Origin: Enterococcus hulanensis
GTDB taxonomy: Bacteria; Bacillota; Bacilli; Lactobacillales; Enterococcaceae
Direction: 5' to 3'
NCBI RefSeq assembly: GCF_005405485.1
Contig: NZ_BJED01000020.1
Coordinates: 1-64,000, forward strand
DNA: 64,000 nt
Position numbers and translations under genes: made by a program. The stretch's first letter is position 1. Every line of letters begins with the position of its first letter. Under the pieces are notes generated by a model. The model searched no databases, had not been told where the DNA came from, and saw only the letters and a list, made by a program, of their open reading frames with translations. Positions 20,230 to 29,594 of this stretch are shown here, piece after piece.

Positions 20230-21621
20230 ATGACAACTCTGTTCACTGTATTAGTGATCTTAGTGTTCGTTGCATTGCTTGTGGCATTCTATCAAATGCA
20301 AAAAAGACATGTGAAATTTTCTAATCGTGTATTTGCGGGATTAGGCGCCGGAATTATTTTTGGCGGAATTTTACAATTACTTTTAGGTAATGGTAGTAAG
20401 GTCATTTCTCAAGCGATGGAATGGATCGGGATCGTTGGTAATGGTTATATTTCTTTATTACAAATGTTGGTTATGCCCCTAGTATTTATTTCAATCGTTG
20501 GTGCTTTTACCAAAATGAAATCCAGCAAGAAGCTCGGTAAGATCAGTGCGAATGTGTTAGTTACACTATTAGCTACAACCGCAATCGCTGCTTTGATCGG
20601 AATTTTGGCTGTTATGGTCTTTGGACTAGATGGCGCGACATTTACTAAGGGAGCTGCAGAAACTGCTCGAATCAAAGAATTGGCGGATCGCCAAACAATG
20701 GTTCAAAACTTCTCAATCCCGCAACAAATTCTATCCTTCATACCAACCAATGTTTTTGCTGATTTTGCAGGCACTCGTCCAACTAGTACGATTGGTGTGG
20801 TAATTTTTGCGGCTTTTGTTGGCATCGCCTTTTTAGGAGTACGTCGTAAAGCACCAAAAGAAGCAGAATTTTTTGCGAATCTGATTGACAGTCTATATAA
20901 AATCGTTATGCGTATCGTAACATTAGTGTTGCGCTTAACTCCATATGGTGTTTTCGCATTAATGACGAATGTTTTAGCAACGAGTGATTTTGAAGCAATT
21001 GTTAACTTAGGTAAATTTATTTTGGCTTCTTATAGTGCATTGATTGTTGTGCTTTTAGTACATTCTGTGATTCTCTTAGGTGTCAAAGTAAATCCGATCA
21101 ATTTCTTTAAGAAAGCTTTTCCAGCGTTAAGCTTTGCGTTTACTTCCCGTTCAAGTGCCGGAACTTTGCCGATGAACATTGAAACGCAAACGAAAGCATT
21201 AGGTGTTGACGAAGCGACAGCAAACTTTGCTGGCAGCTTTGGTATCTCGATTGGTCAAAACGGCTGTGCCGGTGTTTATCCCGCTATGCTTGCGACAATC
21301 GTAGCACCAACTGTTGGTGTGAATGTTTTTGATTTGAAATTTATCGTGATGTTGATCGCTATCGTAACTATCAGCTCATTTGGTGTAGCTGGTGTCGGTG
21401 GTGGTGCGACTTTCGCTTCATTAATTGTACTGGGTGCTATGAACTTGCCTGTAGCTATCGTTGGATTAGTAATCTCTGTTGAACCAATGATCGATATGGC
21501 TCGTACAGCTGTGAATGTTAGCGGCAGTATGGTAGCAGGTGTCGTAACTAGTGAGCGAATCCATGAGTTGAACCGCGATATCCTACATGACGAAAATGCT
21601 TCAATTGAAGTGAATTCATAA
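20230..21621 (+). CDS. tcyP: L-cystine:cation symporter, TcyP type
   Basis: Secondary transporter of the dicarboxylate/amino acid:cation symporter (DAACS) family, 463 residues, the length of Bacillus TcyP. It has eight or so membrane segments plus re-entrant loops: LLQMLVMPLVFISIVGAF, the serine-rich hairpin FAFTSRSSAGTLPMN (about 310), the NGCAGVYPAMLATIVAP loop and the final VISVEPMIDMARTAVNVSG, whose Asp helps bind substrate. TcyP-type proteins import cystine for cysteine supply. AAGGAGG precedes the ATG by 7 bases. It is monocistronic behind a structured leader and followed by a strong terminator. Confidence 0.88.
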   Translation: MTTLFTVLVILVFVALLVAFYQMQKRHVKFSNRVFAGLGAGIIFGGILQLLLGNGSKVISQAMEWIGIVGNGYISLLQMLVMPLVFISIVGAFTKMKSSKKLGKISANVLVTLLATTAIAALIGILAVMVFGLDGATFTKGAAETARIKELADRQTMVQNFSIPQQILSFIPTNVFADFAGTRPTSTIGVVIFAAFVGIAFLGVRRKAPKEAEFFANLIDSLYKIVMRIVTLVLRLTPYGVFALMTNVLATSDFEAIVNLGKFILASYSALIVVLLVHSVILLGVKVNPINFFKKAFPALSFAFTSRSSAGTLPMNIETQTKALGVDEATANFAGSFGISIGQNGCAGVYPAMLATIVAPTVGVNVFDLKFIVMLIAIVTISSFGVAGVGGGATFASLIVLGAMNLPVAIVGLVISVEPMIDMARTAVNVSGSMVAGVVTSERIHELNRDILHDENASIEVNS

Positions 21622-21630
21622 TTATTTGAA

Positions 21631-21660
21631 AGGCTTGGCTAGCGCGACCAAGCCTTTTTT
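21631..21660 (+). terminator. Terminator after tcyP
   Basis: AGGCTTGG (21631-21638) pairs with CCAAGCCT (21648-21655), followed by T to 21660. Confidence 0.93.
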
Positions 21661-21724
21661 GGTACACTTTTTTTGATATTATAAGTTCAAAATAACGGAA
21701 TGATTGAATAAGGAGCGAAATGAT

Positions 21725-22096
21725 TTGTTTAATGAAGAGGTCAAAGTAATTTTATATGCTAATGATGTAAAGAAAGCTAGTTCTTTTTGGCAAAGTTTAG
21801 GTTTTGTGGAAATTAGTTTTGAGGAATTGGACGGTTCACAGGTTGCCGAAGTGGCTATGAGCAAAAACAGCACTACCCATTTAGTAATCTATGATCGTGC
21901 TTTTATTGAGAAAAATGACGACGAAGCGACTGAGCCATCACCAGCTTTGATTTTTGGCAGTGATGATGTGGTTGCTTTGTACAAAAAATTACAAACTATC
22001 GACGTGCAGTTAGGAGATTTAGCGCAAATCGGTGAGGAGTATGTATTCAATTTTGTTGATGCGGATGGGAATTACTTTGTCGTTTCAGGAAGATAA
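21725..22096 (+). CDS. VOC/glyoxalase-fold protein
   Basis: About 123 residues with the paired beta-alpha-beta-beta-beta units of the vicinal-oxygen-chelate fold: EEVKVILYANDVKKASSFWQ at the N-terminus and a C-terminal half ending FNFVDADGNYFVVSGR. The DADGN-x-F/Y/W pattern is typical of glyoxalase and bleomycin-resistance type proteins. The metal ligands of true glyoxalase I are not clearly present, so the activity is unknown. The best start is TTG 21725, 9 bases after AAGGAG; an upstream in-frame TTG (21704) would put the Shine-Dalgarno inside the gene. Confidence 0.75.
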   Translation: MFNEEVKVILYANDVKKASSFWQSLGFVEISFEELDGSQVAEVAMSKNSTTHLVIYDRAFIEKNDDEATEPSPALIFGSDDVVALYKKLQTIDVQLGDLAQIGEEYVFNFVDADGNYFVVSGR

Positions 22097-22127
22097 CGGA
22101 GGCCTTGGTTGGAAGGGGCGGAGATAA

Positions 22128-22856
22128 ATGAAACAAGTTTTTGTGATTGGTGACATTCATGGTGAATACGAGCTGTTTCAGGAGATTTTAAAAAAGTTTC
22201 AACCAGATAAACAGCAGTTGATTTTGATTGGCGATTTGAATGATCGAGGCCGTAAAAGCAAGGATTGTTGGTTATTAGCTATGGAACTGGTAGAAAAATA
22301 TCAAGCGGTGTATTTACGGGGCAATCACGAACAATATTTTCTGGAATTTATGGAGAGTCCTGAAGATTGGTTTCCAAGCTATTTGTATAATGGCGGTAAG
22401 GAAACGATCGAAAGTTTGCTGCACAAAGGTGCGACTGAGGAGTATTCACCAACGGAGATTGCCATGATGATTCGCAGTCGCTACAAGAAATTGCTGGAAT
22501 TTTTGAATGAGCGACCGTTATATTGCGAGTGGGGAGATTATCTTTTTGTTCATGCTGGTGTAGATTTAACAAAAGATTGGCATGAAACTTCTGTACAAGA
22601 TTTTTTATGGATTCGCGAGCCGTTCCATGAGGGCAAAAATAATACTGGGAAAACAATAGTTTTTGGTCATACGATAACGCCTATGCTGTATGGCGATATG
22701 CAGACCACAGCTCTTTGGCAATCTGATGGGAAAATCGGCATTGACGGAGGTGCGGTCTTTGGCGGAAGTCTCCATGGCGTAGTTTTTGATAATTCCGGTA
22801 TCGTTCACGATTATGAGATTCCAAATACGAGGGGACCATGGCAGCCTGATTTTTGA
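22128..22856 (+). CDS. Metallophosphatase (calcineurin-like, Ser/Thr phosphatase type)
   Basis: The 242-residue protein has the metal-binding motifs of the PPP-like calcineurin family: GDIHGEYELF (residues 8-17), GDLNDRGRKS (about 36), RGNHEQYF (about 64), then FVHAGVDLT and FGHTITPML for the last two histidines. It could act on phosphoproteins or on dinucleoside polyphosphates (ApaH-like); the sequence does not decide. It follows the VOC gene by 31 bases and has its own GGAG site, so the two may form a unit ended by the 22861 terminator. Confidence 0.87.
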   Translation: MKQVFVIGDIHGEYELFQEILKKFQPDKQQLILIGDLNDRGRKSKDCWLLAMELVEKYQAVYLRGNHEQYFLEFMESPEDWFPSYLYNGGKETIESLLHKGATEEYSPTEIAMMIRSRYKKLLEFLNERPLYCEWGDYLFVHAGVDLTKDWHETSVQDFLWIREPFHEGKNNTGKTIVFGHTITPMLYGDMQTTALWQSDGKIGIDGGAVFGGSLHGVVFDNSGIVHDYEIPNTRGPWQPDF

Positions 22857-22860
22857 TACC

Positions 22861-22891
22861 AAGCGGGATTCGAGGGAATCTCGCTTTTTTT
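22861..22891 (+). terminator. Terminator after the metallophosphatase gene
   Basis: AAGCGGGATTC (22861-22871), loop GAGG, GAATCTCGCTT (22876-22886), one G-U pair, with T to 22891. Confidence 0.9.
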
Positions 22892-23017
22892 CTGCAGCCT
22901 ATTGCTTAATTTCTTGCATAATGACATAGTATTTTTTATATACTTTAAAAAGGAATCAATATCTTACAAGAGAATCTTTTTGAGATGAGTTAGGATAAGC
23001 TGAGAAGGGGGACGATT

Positions 23018-23914
23018 ATGTCAGAAACAGTGAAGGGACATTTATCTGCCAGTTTGACTATTTTTATTTGGGCATTGACTTTTATTTCTACCAAAGTTCT
23101 GCTACAGGCTTTTTTACCGATTGAAATTCTATTTATTCGCTTTTTAATCGGCTTTATCGTCTTGACGGTGATTTCCAGAAAAGTTTTGAAATTTAAGGGT
23201 TGGCAGGAAGAATTTTATTTTATGATCGCCGGTTTGTTTGGAGTATTTCTTTATTATTATTTAGAAAACGTTGCTTTAACCTATACGCTGGCAATGAATG
23301 TTGGAATCATCGGGTCAGTAAGTCCGTTCATGACTGCATTGATCAGCCGTTTCATATTAAAACAGGGACAGATTCCTAGGTTGTTTGTTTTAGGCTTTGT
23401 TTGTTCAATGATCGGTATCTCATTGATTAGCTTCTCGGGAACCTTGAATGTTCATCCGATTGGTGACGGATTGGCTTTGATTGCGACTGTTTGCTGGGCA
23501 TCGTATTCTTTGATTATTAAAAAAATCAGCGAATTTGGCTACAGTACGATCGCGACAACACAGCGCATTTTCTTTTATGGTCTGCTGTTTATGCTGCCAG
23601 TTTTATTTTTTAGTGTGGATTCATTTGATGTTGCTCGCTTTAGTGAGACAGTAAATTTGGGGAATCTATTGTTCTTAGGCGTAGGTGCATCGGCCTTATG
23701 CTTTGTTACGTGGAATTTTTCAGTGAAAAATCTCGGCGCTGTTAGGGCAACGGTTTATATTTATTCGATTCCCATGTTGACAACATTAGCGTCTGTGTTG
23801 ATACTGGGAGAAACCTTGACCATCAAGTCAGCATTTGGAATTTTATTGACACTAACTGGTTTGGTTCTATCCGAACTGCCCAACCTTTTGCGTCAAAGAA
23901 AAAGAATAAGGTAA
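23018..23914 (+). CDS. EamA-family (DMT) transporter
   Basis: A 298-residue membrane protein with about ten hydrophobic helices in two EamA repeats (for example SASLTIFIWALTFISTKVLL in the first and GDGLALIATVCWASYSLII in the second) and a short basic tail (LLRQRKRIR). Members of this drug/metabolite superfamily usually export amino acids or other metabolites; the substrate cannot be read from the sequence. ATG 23018 follows AGAAGGGGG. It is monocistronic, ended by the hairpin at 23924-23950. Confidence 0.88.
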   Translation: MSETVKGHLSASLTIFIWALTFISTKVLLQAFLPIEILFIRFLIGFIVLTVISRKVLKFKGWQEEFYFMIAGLFGVFLYYYLENVALTYTLAMNVGIIGSVSPFMTALISRFILKQGQIPRLFVLGFVCSMIGISLISFSGTLNVHPIGDGLALIATVCWASYSLIIKKISEFGYSTIATTQRIFFYGLLFMLPVLFFSVDSFDVARFSETVNLGNLLFLGVGASALCFVTWNFSVKNLGAVRATVYIYSIPMLTTLASVLILGETLTIKSAFGILLTLTGLVLSELPNLLRQRKRIR

Positions 23915-23923
23915 CGCTTTTCG

Positions 23924-23950
23924 CTCACTTCCTCAGGTTGTGAGTTTTTT
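23924..23950 (+). terminator. Terminator after the EamA gene
   Basis: CTCAC (23924-23928) and GTGAG (23940-23944) followed by six T. Confidence 0.7.
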
Positions 23951-24025
23951 CGTTTTAGCGAATGAAGCAATCTTAGCGGATATATGATAAAATAAATAGG
24001 ATTTTGGATGAAATGAGGAATGGAA

Positions 24026-26206
24026 ATGGCAGAAGGTTTAAACCAAGAAATCATTCAACTATTGAATAAAGAATTGACGGATTATCGTCCGCAGCAAATC
24101 AAAGTTGTATTAAATTTATTAAATGAAGGTAATACGGTTCCGTTTATTGCTCGTTATCGAAAAGAAATGACGGGAACGCTGGATGAAGTACAGATCCGTG
24201 AGATTGAAGAGCGTTACAATTATTTGGAAAATTTGGAGAAGCGTAAACAAGAAGTCTTGCGCTTAATTGATGAACAAGGAAAATTGACTGAAGAATTGGC
24301 ACAAAAAATCCAGCAAGCAGTCAAAGTCCAAAAAGTTGAAGACCTATATCGTCCTTATAAGCAAAAACGCCGGACCAAAGCGACGATTGCTAAGGAAAAC
24401 GGCTTAGAGCCTTTAGCAGAATATCTACTGAGTTTTCCAGAATCTGGCGATGTTTATGCTAAAGCTGGAGAATTCATCGGAGAAAATGTTGCAAGTGCCG
24501 AAGAAGCTTTACAAGGAGCGCACGAGATCGTTGCTGAGCAAATCAGCGACAATCCAGATTTTCGGACATGGGTTCGCACCTTTACGAAGAACAAAGGGGT
24601 CTATCAAAGCAAAGTTAAGGATGCTGATAAAGATGAAAAAGGCGTCTATGAAATGTATTATGATTTTGCCGAGCCGATCAATAAAATGGTTTCGCACCGA
24701 GTATTAGCTTCTAATCGCGGCGAAAAGGAAGAAATTTTAAAGGTTTCCATTCTGGTGGAAGAAGAAAAAATCTTTGATTATTTGGAACGTCATTTGGTGG
24801 CAAACAATCGGTCAATCACAGTTGAATTTGTGCGTGAAGCTTATAAGGATAGCTATAAACGTTTTATCGGACCAGCGATTGAACGGGAAATTCGTAATGA
24901 ATTAACAGAAGATGCCGATGAACAAGCAATCAATATTTTTGGTGAAAACTTACGTAATCTATTATTGCAGCCACCACTGAAAGGAAAGGTTGTATTGGGC
25001 TTTGACCCAGCTTATCGTACTGGATGCAAAATAGCAGTTGTCGATGAAACTGGAAAAGTTTTAGCTATCGAGGTGATCTATCCTCATAAACCGGCTCCGC
25101 AAGCAAAACGTCAGGCTGCAGGCCCTGCGTTCCAAACACTGATCAAAAAACATGGTGTAGAGATGGTAGCAATCGGAAATGGTACAGCTAGTCGTGAATC
25201 TGAATTATTTGTAGCAGAACAATTGAAACAAATTCAACAAGAGGTATTCTATGTAATCGTCAATGAAGCTGGCGCATCAGTTTATTCTGCCAGCGATATT
25301 GCGCGGACGGAATTTCCTGATCTGCAAGTTGAAGAACGGAGTGCGGTCAGCATCGCGCGACGTCTACAAGATCCATTATCAGAATTGGTTAAAATTGATC
25401 CGAAAGCGGTCGGCGTTGGTCAATATCAGCATGATGTTTCCCAAAAACGTTTATCTGAAAGATTAGATTTTGTAGTGGAAACGGCCGTGAACCAAGTTGG
25501 TGTAAACGTTAATACAGCCAGTCCGCAGCTTTTACAATATGCGTCAGGTCTGAACAAGACAACTGCGCAAAATATCGTAAACTACCGGGAAGAAAACGGC
25601 GCTTTTACTTCACGCCCACAGTTGAAGAAAGTTCCGCGCTTAGGACCAAAAGCTTATGAACAAGCGATTGGGTTCTTGCGGATTCCAGGCGCAAAAAATA
25701 TCTTGGATACGACTGCGATTCACCCGGAAAGCTACGCAAGTGCAAAAGAAATCTTGGCATTGGCTGACGTTGATTTGAAGTCATTAGGTTCAGCAGAAGC
25801 AACAGAAAAAATCAAGGCGCTGCAATTGAATCAATTACAACAAGAGCTTGAGGTCGGCAAAGAAACGATCAAGGATATTTTACAGGCGCTGCTTCAGCCT
25901 GGACGCGATATGCGCGATGAAATGCCGGCACCGTTATTAAGACAAGATGTATTATCAATGGAAGATTTAAAACCAGGAATGGAATTGCAGGGTACAGTAC
26001 GAAATGTGATCGATTTTGGTGCTTTTGTCGATATTGGTGTAAAACAAGATGGTTTAGTTCATATTTCAAAATTGAGCAAAAAATATGTCAAACATCCGAC
26101 AGATGTCGTATCCGTTGGTGATGTGGTAACCGTTTGGGTCGAAGGCGTCGATGTGAAAAAAGGACGCATCAGTTTGACAATGATTCAAAGTGATAAAAAT
26201 GACTAA
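24026..26206 (+). CDS. tex: Tex-like RNA-binding transcription accessory protein
   Basis: A 726-residue protein with the standard Tex layout: helical N-terminal Tex domain (VPFIARYRKEMTGTLDEVQ, about 38-56), YqgF/RNase-H-like domain (VVLGFDPAYRTGCKIAVVD, about 325), and helix-hairpin-helix pairs (SPQLLQYASGLNKTTAQNIV; LKKVPRLGPKAYEQAIGFL). A C-terminal S1 RNA-binding domain follows (GMELQGTVRNVIDFGAFVDI, about 645-720). It probably acts on RNA at transcription or translation; in other species it affects toxin expression and resistance to antibiotics. The second ATG (24026) is preferred because GAGGA lies too close to the first (24020). The sprT-like gene overlaps its end by 8 bases. Confidence 0.95.
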   Translation: MAEGLNQEIIQLLNKELTDYRPQQIKVVLNLLNEGNTVPFIARYRKEMTGTLDEVQIREIEERYNYLENLEKRKQEVLRLIDEQGKLTEELAQKIQQAVKVQKVEDLYRPYKQKRRTKATIAKENGLEPLAEYLLSFPESGDVYAKAGEFIGENVASAEEALQGAHEIVAEQISDNPDFRTWVRTFTKNKGVYQSKVKDADKDEKGVYEMYYDFAEPINKMVSHRVLASNRGEKEEILKVSILVEEEKIFDYLERHLVANNRSITVEFVREAYKDSYKRFIGPAIEREIRNELTEDADEQAINIFGENLRNLLLQPPLKGKVVLGFDPAYRTGCKIAVVDETGKVLAIEVIYPHKPAPQAKRQAAGPAFQTLIKKHGVEMVAIGNGTASRESELFVAEQLKQIQQEVFYVIVNEAGASVYSASDIARTEFPDLQVEERSAVSIARRLQDPLSELVKIDPKAVGVGQYQHDVSQKRLSERLDFVVETAVNQVGVNVNTASPQLLQYASGLNKTTAQNIVNYREENGAFTSRPQLKKVPRLGPKAYEQAIGFLRIPGAKNILDTTAIHPESYASAKEILALADVDLKSLGSAEATEKIKALQLNQLQQELEVGKETIKDILQALLQPGRDMRDEMPAPLLRQDVLSMEDLKPGMELQGTVRNVIDFGAFVDIGVKQDGLVHISKLSKKYVKHPTDVVSVGDVVTVWVEGVDVKKGRISLTMIQSDKND

Positions 26207-26648
26207 TCAAGAATTACAGGCTCTAGTCGAAAAGATCTCGCAAGAATCTTTTCGACAGCCGTTTTGTCATAAAGCCAGCTTTAATCAACGATTGAAAACC
26301 ACAGGTGGACGCTATCATCTGAAAAGTCATGACTTAGACTTCAATCATCTAGTATTTGAAAAATATGGTGTGGAAGAATTGGCCAAAGTAATCAAGCATG
26401 AGCTTTGTCATTATCATTTGCACATGGCGGGTCGCGGCTATCAGCATAAAGATCGAGAATTTAAGCAGTTATTGAAAAAAACTGGTGGCTCCCGTTTTAC
26501 ACCGCCGCTGGTAACGATGACTTACCAAGTTTATCTATGTGAGAAATGTGGTCAAGAGGTCAAGCGTCGTCGGAAACTCGATACAAAAAGATACGTATGC
26601 GGAGATTGTCTGGGAAAACTTAAATTTTTGAAGACAATTGAAGCCTAA
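26199..26648 (+). CDS. SprT-like zinc metalloprotease-fold protein
   Basis: A 149-residue protein of the SprT family. The zincin motif HELCHYHLH (about 68) supplies two histidines and the catalytic glutamate, and a further histidine lies in GYQHKDREFK. The C-terminal half is a zinc ribbon (CEKC about 113, CGDC about 131). The eukaryotic relative Spartan cleaves DNA-protein crosslinks; the bacterial role is not established. The ATG at 26199 overlaps the tex stop by 8 bases and has only a weak ribosome binding site, pointing to translational coupling. Confidence 0.87.
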   Translation: MTNQELQALVEKISQESFRQPFCHKASFNQRLKTTGGRYHLKSHDLDFNHLVFEKYGVEELAKVIKHELCHYHLHMAGRGYQHKDREFKQLLKKTGGSRFTPPLVTMTYQVYLCEKCGQEVKRRRKLDTKRYVCGDCLGKLKFLKTIEA

Positions 26649-26678
26649 CTGCATCAAAGCTGCAGGGAGAATAAAAGA

Positions 26679-26707
26679 TTGCTATTTTTGCTGATTTATA
26701 TGATAAT
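26679..26707 (+). promoter_or_regulatory. Predicted murC promoter
   Basis: TTGCTA (26679-26684), 17 bases, GATAAT (26702-26707), 43 bases before the ATG. Confidence 0.6.
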
Positions 26708-26749
26708 GTGAACCGCAAACAATTTTGTACATATAAGGAAGAGGATTAA

Positions 26750-28084
26750 ATGAATAATAAAGATACGCTTTATCATTTTGTTGGAATCAAGGGTTCAGGT
26801 ATGAGCTCGCTAGCTTTGGTTTTACATGAAAAAGGCTACGATGTACAAGGTTCTGACGTCGAAAAATATTTTTTTACACAACGTGATTTAGAAAAAGCCG
26901 GCATTACTATTTTGCCATTTGACAAAGACAATATTAAAGAAGGCATGACGATCATTCAGGGAAATGCCTTTCCAGATACCCACGAAGAAATTGCTCGGGC
27001 AAAAGAATTAGGTCTAGAGATCGTACGTTACCATGATTTCATTGGACAATTTATTCAGCCTTATACAAGCATTGCCGTGACCGGTTCACATGGGAAGACT
27101 AGCACGACGGGCTTATTGGCTCACGTATTAAATGGTTTAGCACCGACGAGTTATCTGATTGGGGATGGAACAGGGCATGGTGTTCCCGATGCGAAATTCT
27201 TCGCGTTTGAGGCATGTGAATATCAACGTCATTTTCTTGCCTACGCTCCTGATTATTCAATCATGACGAACATCGATTTCGACCATCCAGATTACTTCAA
27301 GAGTATCGACGATGTATTCGAAGCGTTTCAGACATTGGCTTCACAAGTTAAAAAAGGCATTTTCGCTTATGGCGATGATGAATATTTACGTAAGCTAAAA
27401 GCGGATGTTCCGATTTATTATTACGGATTATCCGAAAATGATGACGTTCAAGCACGCAATATCGTTCGCACTACGAATGGTTCAGCTTTCGATGTCTATC
27501 ATAAAGAAAAATTCATCGGACGCTTCGCCGTTCCGTCATTTGGCAAACACAATATTTTAAATGCTTTATCTGTAATCGCAGTGGCTTACTTTGAAGGGTT
27601 AGATATGGATAAGGTCAAAGAAGAAATGTTGACTTTCTCTGGCGTAAAACGCCGCTTCACTGAAAAGAAAGTTGCCGACATGATTATCGTTGATGATTAT
27701 GCGCATCATCCAGCTGAAATCAAAGCAACGATCGATGCTGCTCGTCAAAAATATCCCGAAAAAGAATTGATCGCGGTATTCCAACCGCATACCTTTACTC
27801 GGACGATCGCTTTGATGGATGAGTTTGCTGAGGCTTTAGATCGAGCAGACAAGGTGTATCTATGCGATATTTTCTCATCTGCTCGGGAAACAGCCGGCGA
27901 TGTAAAAATTGAAGACTTAGGAGAAAAGATTCAAAAAGGCGGACAAGTAATCAAAGAAGAAAACATGTCTCCATTATTAGATCATGAGAATGCAGTAGTG
28001 ATCTTTATGGGTGCCGGCGATGTTCAAAAATTTGAACGTGCCTATGAAAATCTTTTAAGCAACACAACACGTAATGTATTATAA
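26750..28084 (+). CDS. murC: UDP-N-acetylmuramate--L-alanine ligase
   Basis: ATP-dependent cytoplasmic ligase that adds the first residue, L-alanine, of the peptidoglycan stem peptide. The 444-residue protein shows the N-terminal Rossmann motif [16 protein letters not shown], the Mur ATPase loop [18 protein letters not shown] (about 110) and the central-domain [12 protein letters not shown]. The C-terminal [19 protein letters not shown] is followed by FQPHTFTRT. It is a single-gene unit with its own promoter and terminator. Confidence 0.97.
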   Translation: MNNKDTLYHFVGIKGSGMSSLALVLHEKGYDVQGSDVEKYFFTQRDLEKAGITILPFDKDNIKEGMTIIQGNAFPDTHEEIARAKELGLEIVRYHDFIGQFIQPYTSIAVTGSHGKTSTTGLLAHVLNGLAPTSYLIGDGTGHGVPDAKFFAFEACEYQRHFLAYAPDYSIMTNIDFDHPDYFKSIDDVFEAFQTLASQVKKGIFAYGDDEYLRKLKADVPIYYYGLSENDDVQARNIVRTTNGSAFDVYHKEKFIGRFAVPSFGKHNILNALSVIAVAYFEGLDMDKVKEEMLTFSGVKRRFTEKKVADMIIVDDYAHHPAEIKATIDAARQKYPEKELIAVFQPHTFTRTIALMDEFAEALDRADKVYLCDIFSSARETAGDVKIEDLGEKIQKGGQVIKEENMSPLLDHENAVVIFMGAGDVQKFERAYENLLSNTTRNVL

Positions 28085-28090
28085 ATAAAA

Positions 28091-28130
28091 GAAGAAGGGT
28101 TCGGACATTTTTTGTCAGGGCCCTTCTTTC
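28091..28130 (+). terminator. Terminator after murC
   Basis: GAAGAAGGG (28091-28099) pairs with CCCTTCTTTC (28121-28130), with an inner GACA/TGTC stem. The U-run is short because it is part of the stem. Confidence 0.75.
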
Positions 28131-28245
28131 TAACCTAAGAAACGCTTTTTAACTTTAGAATTCTTTATACTAGATATGTACAAACTTGTGTTTTACTTAC
28201 GTTCTGATAAAATAATGGATAGAACATAATACGGAGGGAATGAAT

Positions 28246-28719
28246 TTGTATAATATGAAGGCTCGGAAAATAGGCAAAACGATTGACGAGATTGAGGAAG
28301 GTGACTCGTTATCGTTAACGGAATCGATCGAAGATAATCAGATTCTTTTATACTTAGGTTTGACAAATGATGCGAATCCTTTGTACATCCAACACGACTA
28401 CGCGAAAGAAACTGAGTATGAGCAACCGCTTGTGCCATCGATCATGCTGATGGGAATCATAACAAGTGCGATTTCTAAACATTTACCAGGACCGGGTTCT
28501 CACGTTGTGAACTTCTCGATCAATTTTATTGATCCAGTTTTTCACTATGAAACATTGACCTTTGAGTTTGAAGTAATCAAAGTAGATAAAATGAAAGATG
28601 TCGTTACTATTTCTGTGGAAGCAGTGGAAGCTACTGACAATGAAGAGAAACGTATCTTGGATGCTGTGGTAATGGTAAAACCGCCGCAAGCACACATAGG
28701 AGATGAGATAAATGAATAA
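28246..28719 (+). CDS. MaoC-like hot-dog dehydratase
   Basis: About 157 residues with the MaoC/(R)-specific enoyl-CoA hydratase pattern: a conserved Asp/Asn-rich loop TNDANPLYIQHDYA (the hydratase motif region), VPSIMLMGIITSAISKHLPGPG and the beta-strand VVNFSINFIDPVFHYETL. It may act on acyl-CoA or acyl-ACP thioesters; no neighbouring lipid genes support a specific pathway. TTG 28246 is the likely start, 8 bases after GGAGG; the ATG at 28240 is only 2 bases from it. The gene overlaps the following BI-1 gene by 8 bases, which suggests co-expression. Confidence 0.78.
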   Translation: MYNMKARKIGKTIDEIEEGDSLSLTESIEDNQILLYLGLTNDANPLYIQHDYAKETEYEQPLVPSIMLMGIITSAISKHLPGPGSHVVNFSINFIDPVFHYETLTFEFEVIKVDKMKDVVTISVEAVEATDNEEKRILDAVVMVKPPQAHIGDEINE

Positions 28720-29395
28720 TCAAGAAACTCAAGTTTACGGATTGAATCGTTTTTACGGAAAAATCTACGCGTTCCTCGCTTTAGGTATTGGAATCAGCGC
28801 AGTAATTTCATACATGGCTTTAGGACCATGGGCTTATCAAGTTGCAAGCTTCATCAATAATTTTCCGTTAGGCTTCTGGGGAATCTGGATCGCAGAGATT
28901 GCGCTGGTTATTTTTCTTGGCGCAAAAGCTCAAAAGAATCCAACATTAGCACTTAGCGGCTTTATCGTATATTCAGCTTTGAACGGCGTGACTTTGGCTG
29001 TCACACTAGCAATGTATGATTTGGGTACTGTAACGCAAGCATTTGTGACTGCATCGGCAACATTTTTAGTCATGTCGCTTGTCGGTTCATTTACGAAACG
29101 CGATTTATCGGGAATGGGACGCGCGGCTCTAAGCTGCTTGTTGGGAATTATCATTGCAATGCTATTAAACGTCTTTGTATTACACAGCAGTGCAGTTGAT
29201 TTCTTTATTTCTATTTTAATGGTAGTGATCATGTCGGGTATCACAGCTTATGACAATCAAATGATCCGTAAAATTTATCATGGAACGAATGGTGAAGCCG
29301 GAAATGGCGTGGCTGTCTTTATGGCCCTGCAGCTTTACTTGGACTTCATCAACCTGTTCATTTCATTCTTACGAATTTTTGGAAACAGCAAATAG
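28712..29395 (+). CDS. Bax inhibitor-1/YccA family membrane protein
   Basis: A 227-residue protein with seven predicted membrane helices and the family hallmark near the end, GITAYDNQMIRKIYHG, whose Asp forms the pH-sensing aspartate pair in Bacillus YetJ (a calcium-leak channel), followed by ALQLYLDFINLFISFLRIFG. It probably influences membrane ion permeability (inference from family). The start overlaps the MaoC-like gene and has GGAGATGAG upstream. The stop codon lies in the terminator stem. Confidence 0.92.
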   Translation: MNNQETQVYGLNRFYGKIYAFLALGIGISAVISYMALGPWAYQVASFINNFPLGFWGIWIAEIALVIFLGAKAQKNPTLALSGFIVYSALNGVTLAVTLAMYDLGTVTQAFVTASATFLVMSLVGSFTKRDLSGMGRAALSCLLGIIIAMLLNVFVLHSSAVDFFISILMVVIMSGITAYDNQMIRKIYHGTNGEAGNGVAVFMALQLYLDFINLFISFLRIFGNSK

Positions 29396-29422
29396 AGGCG
29401 AATATTCGTCTCTATTTTTTTT
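29391..29422 (+). terminator. Terminator after the BI-1 gene
   Basis: AATAGAGGCGAA (29391-29402) pairs with TTCGTCTCTATT (29405-29416) with one G-U pair and a 2-base loop, followed by T to 29422. The TAG stop is inside the stem. Confidence 0.88.
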
Positions 29423-29594
29423 GGATACGTCTTTATGATAAGAATCCTGAAAAAATCGGCTGCATTCTTTTCATTTCGTTCGATACTTTGTTAAAATGAA
29501 GCGTGAAGGTTTAGTGAGTTTTCTTATTTTGCTATTTTATTTAACTGAGGGTATACGAGAAAAAATATATTAATTGGAATTAGGAGTCGAAGCT

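Noticed and set aside
28240-28245. ATG 28240 as start of the MaoC-like gene
   Set aside because: Only 2 bases from GGAGG; TTG at 28246 has normal spacing.
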